The translations under genes and the position numbers were made by a program. Below are positions 15,976 through 24,237 of a stretch of DNA of 64,000 nucleotides, in pieces. Each line of letters begins with the position of its first letter. Position 1 is the stretch's first letter. The notes below the pieces were generated by a model that did no database searches, had not been told where the DNA came from, and was given only the letters and a program-made list of their open reading frames with translations. The stretch is taken from assembly GCA_964636705.1 (NCBI GenBank), contig CAZWUJ010000005.1, forward strand, positions 1 through 64,000, given 5' to 3'. This stretch comes from VXRJ01 sp964636705. Its GTDB lineage: Bacteria > Acidobacteriota > Vicinamibacteria > Vicinamibacterales > UBA8438.

Positions 15976-15978
15976 AAT
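15973..15978 (+). promoter_or_regulatory. -10 box (TAGAAT) for the Nramp-like gene
   Basis: TAGAAT includes the TAG stop of the preceding gene and ends 7 nt before ATG 15986. Confidence 0.4.
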
Positions 15979-15985
15979 CAGGCCG

Positions 15986-17476
15986 ATGGTGATCGAGCGG
16001 CCGCCGGCGGACGAGGCGCTCGACCGCTTGCCGTTGCCCGACACCAACCCGCGCGGCCTGCTGCGCCACTTCGGCCCCGGGTTGATCCTGATGATGACGG
16101 GCATCGGCACGTCGCATCTGGTGACGGCTCCGGCGGCGGGAGGACGCTTCGGGTACGCCCTGCTGTGGTGCATCCCGGTCGCCTACATCTTCAAGTACTA
16201 CGGCTTCGAGATGGCGTTCCGGTTCACGAACGCCACCGGCCGCAGCATGCTCGACGCCTACACCACCGCCCCGGGGAAATGGCCGGTCTGGTACGTCCTG
16301 ATTACGACGATCATTCAGTGCGCGCTGGGGCAGGCGGGGCGCCTCGCCGCCGCCGCCGCGGTCCTTTTCTACGTCTTTTCGGAGTATCTCGGGCTCGGTC
16401 TGCCCAGTTGGACGTACGGCCTCGGACTCGGCGTCCTTTCGGTCGGGATCATCCTGTACGGGCGCTACGGCGCGGTGGAGTTGGCGACCAAGGTGCTCGC
16501 CGGGTTGCTGTTCGTCTCGACCATCGGCGTTTACCTGTTCGAGCCGGCGCCGATCTCGGCGATGGGCCGCTTCTTCGTTGTCGAGACCCCCGCCGGATCG
16601 TGGCTGCTCATCGCCGCGTTCCTGGGCTTGCTGCCGACCGGCATGGACGTGTCGCTGCAGGCGTCGGAGTGGGGGAAGGCGAAGCGGGCCGGGATGGGGC
16701 GCATTCGCGAGCAGCTCGAGCGCACCGGTCTGGCGCAACGCTTCGATCCGTTCGGATCGACGAAGGAAGACCTCTCGGTCGACGTGTCGCGGCTGCCCGA
16801 GCAGGCGCAGGAGTATTGCCGGCGCTGGTTCCGCATCGGTCTGTGGGACTTCACCTTGGGACACATCGTCTCGTTTGTCCTCGCGGTGATCTTCCTGCTG
16901 CTCGCGGCCGTCTGGCTCTACCCGAGCGAAGTCGCCGGGAACGCGGTGATCGGGGAGATTGCGCGCATCTTCACGGACAGCATCGGCCCCGGCATGATGC
17001 TCATCTTCCTGTTGGGCGCGTTCGCGGCGACGTTCTCGACCGCGTTCAACTACTTCGATGGCTGGCCGCGCGTCGTCGCCGCCTGTTGCCGCAACCTGTT
17101 CCGCCCGACCGCGGCGCTTCCCGGCATCGCAGCCGATCAGCTCACCGACGACCACCGGCGGTCGCTGGTTTCCGAATACAACATCTATCGCCTGACGATG
17201 TTCTATTCGCTGATTGCCGCGGTGCTGATCATCGCCGGGCTCCCGCGGCCGGTCTATCTCGTCCTGGTATCGTCGGCGCTCGCCTTCTTCATCGCGCCGG
17301 TCATCTTCTTCCTGAACGTCTACTACTGCGTCACGGTGATTCCGAAGGACGACGCCGCGTTCTATCCCTCGGCGCCGGTACGCGCCTTCGCCTGGTTCAG
17401 CCTGATCGTCTTCACGGGGTTGACGGCACTGGCCATCATGGACCGCGTCTTCGGCATGACGCTGTTCGGGGGGTGA
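15986..17476 (+). CDS. Nramp-like metal transporter, non-canonical site
   Basis: 496 aa, about 11-12 membrane helices, inner membrane. The overall plan and the segment GPGLILMMTGIGTSHLVTAP (helix 1) match Nramp-family proteins. Helix 1 lacks the canonical DPGN motif whose Asp and Asn bind Mn2+/Fe2+; GTSH stands in that place. Helix 6 reads LLPTGMDVSLQASEW rather than the usual MPH-containing motif. A soluble insert (about residues 230-285) separates helices 6 and 7. Family membership is likely, but transport of Mn or Fe should not be assumed. It follows the heme protein by 10 nt and precedes the M23 gene by 2 nt. Confidence 0.72.
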   Translation: MVIERPPADEALDRLPLPDTNPRGLLRHFGPGLILMMTGIGTSHLVTAPAAGGRFGYALLWCIPVAYIFKYYGFEMAFRFTNATGRSMLDAYTTAPGKWPVWYVLITTIIQCALGQAGRLAAAAAVLFYVFSEYLGLGLPSWTYGLGLGVLSVGIILYGRYGAVELATKVLAGLLFVSTIGVYLFEPAPISAMGRFFVVETPAGSWLLIAAFLGLLPTGMDVSLQASEWGKAKRAGMGRIREQLERTGLAQRFDPFGSTKEDLSVDVSRLPEQAQEYCRRWFRIGLWDFTLGHIVSFVLAVIFLLLAAVWLYPSEVAGNAVIGEIARIFTDSIGPGMMLIFLLGAFAATFSTAFNYFDGWPRVVAACCRNLFRPTAALPGIAADQLTDDHRRSLVSEYNIYRLTMFYSLIAAVLIIAGLPRPVYLVLVSSALAFFIAPVIFFLNVYYCVTVIPKDDAAFYPSAPVRAFAWFSLIVFTGLTALAIMDRVFGMTLFGG

Positions 17477-17478
17477 CA

Positions 17479-18372
17479 ATGCGTGTTGTAGCGCTCATCG
17501 TGCTGGTGGCACTGCTGGCCGCGCCGGTGGCGGCGCAGCAGGGCGACGGCGTGAGTCTGATTCAGTCGATCTCGCATCGGGCCCGCGCCCTGCATCCGGG
17601 CGAGGTGGTTGTGCTGAACGTCCGGATCGACGGGCCGACGGCGTCCCTGGCAGCCACCGCTTTCGGGAAGGAGCTGCGCTTCTTCCCGGCGGGGCCGGCG
17701 AACGTCTCGTCGGCGCTCGTCGGCATCGATCTGACGGTGGATCCGGGAGCGTATCCAGTCGTCGTGCGCACGGAGGGCCGGGACGGGGTGGTCGACGAAA
17801 GGACCTACACGCTTGATGTGGAGCCGAAGCAGTTCGCCACGCGCGAACTCACCGTCAACCCGAACTTCGTGAATCCGCCGGCCGAGGTGATCGACAGGAT
17901 TCAGCGCGAGGCGGCGCGACTCAACGCCATCTTTCCCGTAGCGAGTCCCGACCGCCTCTGGAGCGGCGGGTTCCTCCGGCCCGTGCCGGGCGAAGCGACC
18001 AGCGCGTTCGGGCGCCGCAGCGTCTTCAACGGCCAGCCGCGCAGCCCCCACAGCGGGGCCGACTTCCGCGCGGCGGAAGGGACGCCGATACGCGCGCCGA
18101 ACAACGGCGTCGTCGTGCTCGCGGCCGACACCTACTTCTCCGGCAACGTCGTCATCCTCGACCATGGTTGGGGCCTCTATTCCTACTTCGCCCACCTTTC
18201 GGCAATCGACGTGGCTGAAGGGGACAGTGTCAGCCAGGCGGACGTGGTCGGGAAGGTGGGGGCTACCGGGCGCGTTACCGGACCGCACCTGCACTGGACG
18301 GTGCGCCTGAACAATGCGCGCGTCGACCCGGTCGCCCTGATGGAGCTCTTTCCGGCCGACGGCGCGCCCTGA
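17479..18372 (+). CDS. M23-family peptidase (LytM/LysM-free)
   Basis: 297 aa from ATG 17479, only 2 nt after the Nramp-like stop. Signal peptide (about 1-20), a beta-rich N-terminal domain, then a C-terminal M23 domain with zinc ligands in HSGADF (H and D) and HLHW. This is the pattern of an active peptidoglycan endopeptidase (LasA/lysostaphin type), not a degenerate EnvC/NlpD activator. It is periplasmic. Coupling to the Nramp-like gene may simply reflect an operon, but zinc demand is a possible link. Confidence 0.85.
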   Translation: MRVVALIVLVALLAAPVAAQQGDGVSLIQSISHRARALHPGEVVVLNVRIDGPTASLAATAFGKELRFFPAGPANVSSALVGIDLTVDPGAYPVVVRTEGRDGVVDERTYTLDVEPKQFATRELTVNPNFVNPPAEVIDRIQREAARLNAIFPVASPDRLWSGGFLRPVPGEATSAFGRRSVFNGQPRSPHSGADFRAAEGTPIRAPNNGVVVLAADTYFSGNVVILDHGWGLYSYFAHLSAIDVAEGDSVSQADVVGKVGATGRVTGPHLHWTVRLNNARVDPVALMELFPADGAP

Positions 18373-18433
18373 CGCGCTCTCGGCGGAAGCCTGCCCGGCC
18401 CCTGAACTGGCGCGTTCCTGCGCTCCCGCCCGG

Positions 18434-19276
18434 TCAGAAGCGGAAACGCACTCCGGCCCCGAGTTTGGGCCCGCCCAGCGCGAATGGGACCGGTGTCAGG
18501 TCGTCTGCCAAGGCGGTGATGCTGGCCCTCGAATAGCGGACGGCGCCGCCCAGCCCCATCCGGTCGTTCATGAACCACGTGAGGCCGAAACCGATGTTGT
18601 AACCGGCCTTCTCGGCGGTCGCGGTCGTGCGGTCGAACCCCGACAGCGACACGCGGTCGCGGTAGGGTTCGACATCGTCGGTGTGTATGCGCGTGACGAT
18701 ATCCTGCCGTGCGAGGAAGATGGTCGGGCCGGCAAACACCCGGAGCAACAGCCGGTCGGTGAGCGGGCGCCAGAGTTGGCCCTGAAAGTGGAGACCCATC
18801 TCCTGTCGCTTCAGGCCGCGGAGCGGTGTGGCCAGCTCCCGCGGAAAGGCGTAGATGTTGGGATGCGGTATGCGGGCGTCCAGCGTCACCGCCATCGGTT
18901 TGTCGACCATGGAGAACTCGACGCCGACCCCGACATACATGCCCAGGGGGCGCCAGCCGAGCCGCCACCCCAGGTTCGCGTTCCAGGCGACGGCTCGCAC
19001 CGTGTCGTACTGTGTCTTGAAGTCGCCCAGCTCGTCGTGCAGCTCGACAGGGTGTGCTGTCTGGAACTCCACACCGAGCAGCTTCTGGCCGAAGTCCAAG
19101 GCGATTATCCGTGTTGCGGCGGCTGGCGCGGCGGCTCGCGGTTGGGCGGTGGCCGGCGCACTCTCACCGGCCGGCGCGGGGACGCCGACCGAAACCTGCG
19201 CGCGCGCCGGCGCCGGGCTCGCGACCAGGGTGGCGACCAGCAGTCCGGGGACGGCGATGCGTCTGGTGACCGTCAC
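18434..19276 (-). CDS. outer-membrane beta-barrel protein
   Basis: 280 aa from GTG 19276, which overlaps the AbgT-type transporter stop as GTGA. A signal peptide ends at PARAQ. After a Pro/Ala-rich linker the protein is a series of amphipathic strands (NANLGWRLGWRPLGMYVGVGVEF, split over two strands) and ends in VRFRF, the C-terminal aromatic typical of BAM-assembled barrels. No exact family is recognised; it resembles OmpW/outer-membrane beta-barrel proteins in size. Coupling to the transporter suggests a shared uptake or export route. Confidence 0.68.
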   Translation of the reverse strand: MTVTRRIAVPGLLVATLVASPAPARAQVSVGVPAPAGESAPATAQPRAAAPAAATRIIALDFGQKLLGVEFQTAHPVELHDELGDFKTQYDTVRAVAWNANLGWRLGWRPLGMYVGVGVEFSMVDKPMAVTLDARIPHPNIYAFPRELATPLRGLKRQEMGLHFQGQLWRPLTDRLLLRVFAGPTIFLARQDIVTRIHTDDVEPYRDRVSLSGFDRTTATAEKAGYNIGFGLTWFMNDRMGLGGAVRYSRASITALADDLTPVPFALGGPKLGAGVRFRF

Positions 19277-20811
19277 TGCGGCAGGTACAGGCCCGCCCCG
19301 GGACCGACGGGCAGGCCCAGGAGCATCCAGGCGACCAGCATGATCGACCAGCAGATGAGGAAGACCACGGTGTAGGGAAGCATCGTCGCCACTACCGTGC
19401 CAATGCCCGAAGTCTTGTCGTAGCGTTCGAAGAAGGCGACGATCAGCGCGAAATAGGACATCATCGGGGCGATCACGTTCGATGTGCTGTCGCCGATGCG
19501 GTACGCGGTCTGGGTCAGCTCGGGCGAGTAGCCGAGCAGCATGAACATCGGGACGAAGACCGGAGCCATTACGGCCCACTTCGCCGACGCGCTCCCCATC
19601 AGCAGGTTGAGCGCGGAGGACAGCAGCACGAAGGCGAGCATCAGGGGGACGCCGCCCAGGCCGGAGGCGCGGAGCGTCTCGGCCCCCTTCACCGCCACGA
19701 TCAGTCCGAGGTTCGTCCAGTTGAAGTACGCGACGAACTGCGCGGCGAAGAAGACGAGCACCAGGTAGGTGCCCAGGGTGCCGATCGTCTTGCCCATGCC
19801 GTTCATCACGTCCGTGTCGTTCTTGAACTTGCGCGCACCGACTCCGTAGGCAATCCCGATCCACGTGCCCCCCAGAAAAATGAAGGCCACGATGCCCGAC
19901 AGGAACGGCGAGCGGAGCAGGCTCCCGGTTTCGGGATTGCGGAGGAAGCCGTCGGCCGGCCAGGTCCCCCAGAGGAGGAGCGCGCCGAACAGGGCCGAAG
20001 CGATGGCGGCATAGCGGAGACCGCGCTTCTCGTCGTCCGACAGCCGGTCGATCGCGGTCGACTGCTCAGTCCCCTTGTAGGCTCCGAGACGCGGAATGAC
20101 GATGGACTCCGTCACCCACGTGCCGGCGGCCGAGACGACGAACGTCGAAACGACCATGAAGAAGTAGTTGGCGGCCGGATTGACGGTGTAGCCCGGTTGC
20201 ACGATCTGCGCCGCTTCCTCGGACAGGCCCGCGAGCAGCGGGTCGATCGTGCCGAGCAGCAGGTTGGCGCTGTAGCCCCCCGAAACGCCGGCGAACGCGG
20301 CGGCGAGCCCGGCGATCGGGTGACGTCCCGCCCCGAGGAAGATGATCCCGCCGAGCGGCACCAGCAGGACGTAGCCGATCTCGCTCGCGGTGTTCGACAG
20401 GACGCCGGAGAAGACGATGACGAAGGTGAGCAGCCGCTTCGGCGCGGACAGCACGAGCAGGCGGAGCACTGCGGCGATCAGGCCGCTGGCCTCCATCACG
20501 CCGATGCCGAGCATGGAGACCAGCACCGTGCCAAGCGGCGCGAAGCTGGTGAAATTGGTCACCATGTCCACCAGGATCCGGTGGAGCCCGGCGACCGTCA
20601 GCAGGCTGACCGGCGTTATGGTCTCGCCCGTTCCCGGGTGGACGGCCTCTATCCCCATTCGTACCGCGATGGCCGACATGAGGATGACGAGGCCGGCGAG
20701 AATGGCGAACAGCGTGGCCGGATGGGGCAGGGCGTTCCCGCCCTTTTCCACGGCGGTGAGAAAGAGCGACGTCCAGTCGTTCAGGAACGAGAAGCGTGAA
20801 CGTTTGGCCAT
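19273..20811 (-). CDS. AbgT-family transporter
   Basis: 512 aa from ATG 20811. This is an inner-membrane protein with about 11-13 helices. The family landmarks are visible: N-terminal TAVEKGGNALPHPATLFAIL, GVLSNTASEIGYVLLVPLG and the hairpin segment AFAGVSGGYSANLLLGTIDP. E. coli AbgT takes up p-aminobenzoyl-glutamate; other members have been shown to export sulfonamides. Which applies here is unknown. It is the first gene of a two-gene operon with an outer-membrane barrel, in 4-nt overlap. Confidence 0.87.
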   Translation of the reverse strand: MAKRSRFSFLNDWTSLFLTAVEKGGNALPHPATLFAILAGLVILMSAIAVRMGIEAVHPGTGETITPVSLLTVAGLHRILVDMVTNFTSFAPLGTVLVSMLGIGVMEASGLIAAVLRLLVLSAPKRLLTFVIVFSGVLSNTASEIGYVLLVPLGGIIFLGAGRHPIAGLAAAFAGVSGGYSANLLLGTIDPLLAGLSEEAAQIVQPGYTVNPAANYFFMVVSTFVVSAAGTWVTESIVIPRLGAYKGTEQSTAIDRLSDDEKRGLRYAAIASALFGALLLWGTWPADGFLRNPETGSLLRSPFLSGIVAFIFLGGTWIGIAYGVGARKFKNDTDVMNGMGKTIGTLGTYLVLVFFAAQFVAYFNWTNLGLIVAVKGAETLRASGLGGVPLMLAFVLLSSALNLLMGSASAKWAVMAPVFVPMFMLLGYSPELTQTAYRIGDSTSNVIAPMMSYFALIVAFFERYDKTSGIGTVVATMLPYTVVFLICWSIMLVAWMLLGLPVGPGAGLYLPQ

Positions 20812-20956
20812 GTTGCTGGCGCCGGCGCCGTGCGGCGGGCAGCGCCCGCCCGCCGTCCGGGGCGCCGTCCGCCGCATGCGATCCTACGGCAATCGGAGCC
20901 CTTGCGTCGTCGAGACTGATAACATGGGCAGTTACTTCTCAGGCGGGGTCAAAACC

Positions 20957-23332
20957 ATGACAACTCCTCGGGGCGACGTTCGGCGTTCGGCGGCAGCCCT
21001 CGCGCTGGCCGCGTGGTGGCTTGCCGCGCCGGCGGCGGCGCAACAGTCGGTAGACAACGGCGGTGGATCGGAAGTCGTGGAGACACGCGAGATGACCGCC
21101 ACCGGCGTGCCGTTGGCGCGGGCCTTCCGCGTCGAGGCGGCGCCCGAGGTCGATGGAGACGTCCTGAACGATCCGGCGTACGAGGATGCGCGGATCGCCA
21201 CCGGCTTCGTGCAGAGCCGGCCGTTCGAGGGACAGCCCGCCTCCGAGCGGACTGAGGTGCGCATCGTCTACACGGCCGACACGCTCTATTTCGGCGTCGT
21301 CTGCTACACGGACGATCCGTCGACCATCATCACCGCCGACAGCCGGCGCGACTCCGACCTGCAGGAGACCGACAGCTTCCAGGTCATCCTCGACACCTAC
21401 CACGACGGCCTCAACGGGTTCATCTTCGGGACGAATCCCGCCGGGGTCGAGTACGACGGCCAGGTGACGAACGAAGGCCAGGGGAGCGGACGGTTCGGGG
21501 GCGGCGGCTCCGGGCGTCCGAGCAACAGCCGGCAGCAACGCGGATCCGGCGGCGGCTTCAACCTGAACTGGGACGGCGTCTGGCAGGTCGCGGCCAGCGT
21601 GACGGACGTCGGCTGGACCGCGGAGATCGCGATTCCGTTCCGGACCCTGCGCTATCCCGCGGCGGAAGTCCAGACGTGGGGGATGAACTTCCAGCGCAAC
21701 ATCCGGAGCCGGAACGAGCAGGTCTACTGGGCGCCCCTGCCGCGCCAGTTCAACCTGAACCGCCTCTCCCTCGCCGGCGAGCTCGAGGGGCTCAGCGTCC
21801 CGGGGCAGCGCAACCTGCAGCTCGTGCCGTACTTCCTCGGCGACACGGCGCGCGCGGCGAGCGGCACTGCTTCGAACGACGCTCAGTTCGGCGCCGATCT
21901 GAAGTACAGCATCAACCCGAGCCTGACTCTCGACGCAACCTACAACACCGACTTCGCTCAGGTCGAGGTGGACGACGAGCAGATCAACCTCGACCGCTTC
22001 GCGCTGTTCTTTCCGGAGAAGCGTCCCTTCTTCCTGGAGAACGCCGGTCTGTTCTCGGTGGGACAGTCGGGGGCGGTCGATGTCTTCTTCAGCCGGCGCA
22101 TCGGCATTGGGCAGGATCGCTCGCAGATTCCCATCATCGGCGGGGGACGCCTCTCCGGCAAGGTGGGCAACAACACCAACATCGGCTTCCTCAACATGCA
22201 GACGGCGGAGGTCGCCAACCCGCTGGACGAAACCACCGGAACGCCGCTGCAGAACTTCACCGTCGCCCGCATCCGTCAGGACCTGGCCAACCGCTCGAAC
22301 GTCGGCGTGATGTTCGTCAACCGGCAGGCGAGCGGCAGGTATGCGGGGGAGCAGGACTACAACCGGACAACGGCGTTCGACGGACGCTGGGGCATCGGCG
22401 AAGGAGGGACGCTTACCGGATACTTCGCCCAGACCCATACCCCGACCGAAACCGGCGTCCCGACCGACAATACGCATGCCTTCGGGCTGAGCGCGCAGCA
22501 CCAGACGGAAGTTTCCCGTCTCGCCCTCGGCTACACGGAAGTCGCGCCGAACTTCAATCCGGAAGTGGGGTTCCTGGCGCGCCGGAGCTATCGCCGGATG
22601 AACGGCAGCGTCTTCATGACGTTCCGCCCCGACAACCTGATGGGACTCCACGAGTGGCGGCCGCACGTCAATCACTTCACGATGTTCGACTTCGACACGG
22701 GCCGGCACGTATCCCAGTTCACCCACATCGACCAGCACTTCGAATGGAGGAACGGCTACGAGGTGCACACCGGCATGAACGTCACGCGGGAGGGAGTCTT
22801 CGCGCCGTTCCTGATTCATGACAGCCCGGACAATCCGGTCTGGGTCATGCCCGGGAAGTACGACCACGGCGAGGCGCAGCTCGCCGGCAACACGAACCTC
22901 GGCGCGCCCGTGAGCCTGAACGTCAACAGCTTCATCGGCGGCCTGTTCGGGGGGAAACGGATCACGGTGTCGCCGTCCGTCACGGCCCGCGCCGGCGAGA
23001 CGTTCAACGCGATGTTCGCGTGGAGCTACAACGACCTGCGGCTGCCGGGCGGCAGCTTCACGACGAACCTCGTGAGGCTGCGCGCTTCGTATTCGTTCAC
23101 CACCCGGATGTTCCTGCAGGCGCTGGTGCAGTACAACGACAGCGCGGACATCTGGTCGTCCAACCTCCGCTTCGGTCTGCTGCGGGATGCGAACAGCGGG
23201 CTTTTCATCGTCTACAACGACATCAACTACCTCGGCAGCATCGTCTACCGGGAGCGCTACGATCAGGCGTTGCAGAATACCGGGCGCACGTTGACGATCA
23301 AGTACAGCCACCTGTTCAACGTGCTTCGCTGA
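20957..23332 (+). CDS. DUF5916 outer-membrane protein with CBM9-like N-terminus
   Basis: 791 aa from ATG 20957 (an ATG at 20924 is also in frame, but a signal peptide follows the later one: ALAAWWLAAPAAAQ). The N-terminal domain (about 50-230) is the carbohydrate-binding family 9-like fold (IDG/DGDVLNDPAYEDA start, VRIVYTADTLYFGVVCYTDD). The rest is the DUF5916 barrel, with the hallmark FFPEKRPFFLENAGLF. Such proteins are common in Bacteroidota and Acidobacteriota outer membranes; substrate unknown. A Gly/Ser-rich loop interrupts the N-domain near residue 175-200. The following aldolase starts 5 nt downstream, so both are probably cotranscribed. Confidence 0.82.
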   Translation: MTTPRGDVRRSAAALALAAWWLAAPAAAQQSVDNGGGSEVVETREMTATGVPLARAFRVEAAPEVDGDVLNDPAYEDARIATGFVQSRPFEGQPASERTEVRIVYTADTLYFGVVCYTDDPSTIITADSRRDSDLQETDSFQVILDTYHDGLNGFIFGTNPAGVEYDGQVTNEGQGSGRFGGGGSGRPSNSRQQRGSGGGFNLNWDGVWQVAASVTDVGWTAEIAIPFRTLRYPAAEVQTWGMNFQRNIRSRNEQVYWAPLPRQFNLNRLSLAGELEGLSVPGQRNLQLVPYFLGDTARAASGTASNDAQFGADLKYSINPSLTLDATYNTDFAQVEVDDEQINLDRFALFFPEKRPFFLENAGLFSVGQSGAVDVFFSRRIGIGQDRSQIPIIGGGRLSGKVGNNTNIGFLNMQTAEVANPLDETTGTPLQNFTVARIRQDLANRSNVGVMFVNRQASGRYAGEQDYNRTTAFDGRWGIGEGGTLTGYFAQTHTPTETGVPTDNTHAFGLSAQHQTEVSRLALGYTEVAPNFNPEVGFLARRSYRRMNGSVFMTFRPDNLMGLHEWRPHVNHFTMFDFDTGRHVSQFTHIDQHFEWRNGYEVHTGMNVTREGVFAPFLIHDSPDNPVWVMPGKYDHGEAQLAGNTNLGAPVSLNVNSFIGGLFGGKRITVSPSVTARAGETFNAMFAWSYNDLRLPGGSFTTNLVRLRASYSFTTRMFLQALVQYNDSADIWSSNLRFGLLRDANSGLFIVYNDINYLGSIVYRERYDQALQNTGRTLTIKYSHLFNVLR

Positions 23333-23337
23333 CCGCC

Positions 23338-24228
23338 ATGCGCCTCGACGGAGTGTTCCCGCCCATTCCGACGCCGTTCGACGGCGGCGGTGGCGTGGAC
23401 ACCCGGGCGATGGCGTCGAACGTGGCGCGCTGGATGGCGACGCGCATCCGCGGCGTCGTCGTTCTCGGTTCGAACGGGGAGGCCCCGCTCCTCGACGAGG
23501 CGGAGTCGGATGCCGCCATCGCGGCGGCGCGCGAACACGTTCCGCCCGACCGGCTCTGCATCGCCGGGACGGGACGTGAGTCCACGACAGCAGCGATCGA
23601 TGCGGCGAGGCGCGCAGCGGATCTCGGCGCAGACGCGGTGCTGGTTCGGACACCCTCGTATTTCAAGCCACTGCTCACCCCAGAGGCGTTTGTCGCCCAC
23701 TACACGGCGGTGGCGGACGCGTCGCCGGCGCCAGTCGTGCTCTACAACTTCACCGCGCTTACCGGCGTAACCCTTGCCGTCGACGTGGTCGCGCGCCTCG
23801 CGGAGCATCCCAACATCATCGGCATGAAGGAATCCGGGAGCGACCTGACCTACGTGTCGGCGCTGATCGACGCCACGCCCGATGACTTCGCGGTGTTGGC
23901 GGGTTCGGCGCCGGTCTTCTGTCCCGCCCTGTTGATGGGTGCGGCCGGCGGGGTCTTGGCGGTAGCGTCGGTGGCGACGGATCTCTGCACCGACCTGTAC
24001 GATGCCGTTCGCGCCGGCCGGCTCGACGAGGCGCGTGCGCTGCAGCGCCGGCTGACGCCGATCGCCCGGCTCGTCACCTCGGTGCATGGGGTTCCGGGGC
24101 TGAAGGCGGCGGCGGCGCTGCTCGGATTCACGGTGGGCGATCCGCGGCCGCCGCTTCGTCCTGCCGGCCCCGCGGCGGTCGAGCAGCTTCGCGCCGCTCT
24201 CGAGTCGTTCCGAGCGCCCGTCGCATAG
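23338..24228 (+). CDS. DHDPS-superfamily aldolase, HOGA-like
   Basis: 296 aa TIM-barrel class I aldolase. The Schiff-base Lys is in NIIGMKESG and the catalytic Tyr in VVLYNFTA. The GSNGEAPLL loop, HPNIIGMK, VLAGSA and the C-terminal GVPGLKAA resemble 4-hydroxy-2-oxoglutarate aldolase (HOGA1 type) more than DapA, whose loop is usually TTGE. The likely reaction is cleavage of 4-hydroxy-2-oxoglutarate or a related 2-oxo acid to pyruvate. It is cytoplasmic. It sits between a DUF5916 barrel and a protease, not with lysine genes; lysA is 11 kb away. Confidence 0.75.
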   Translation: MRLDGVFPPIPTPFDGGGGVDTRAMASNVARWMATRIRGVVVLGSNGEAPLLDEAESDAAIAAAREHVPPDRLCIAGTGRESTTAAIDAARRAADLGADAVLVRTPSYFKPLLTPEAFVAHYTAVADASPAPVVLYNFTALTGVTLAVDVVARLAEHPNIIGMKESGSDLTYVSALIDATPDDFAVLAGSAPVFCPALLMGAAGGVLAVASVATDLCTDLYDAVRAGRLDEARALQRRLTPIARLVTSVHGVPGLKAAAALLGFTVGDPRPPLRPAGPAAVEQLRAALESFRAPVA

Positions 24229-24237
24229 GAGCCTCCG

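Noticed and set aside
20902..20923. Promoter before the DUF5916 gene (TTGCGT and GATAAC)
   Set aside because: The boxes are only about 10 bp apart, too close for a sigma-70 promoter.
20939..23653. 904-codon minus-strand open frame opposite the DUF5916 gene
   Set aside because: Shadow of a strongly supported plus-strand gene; no recognisable domain.
23338..24228. dapA annotation for the aldolase
   Set aside because: The loop GSNGE and several blocks fit HOGA-type aldolases better than DapA.
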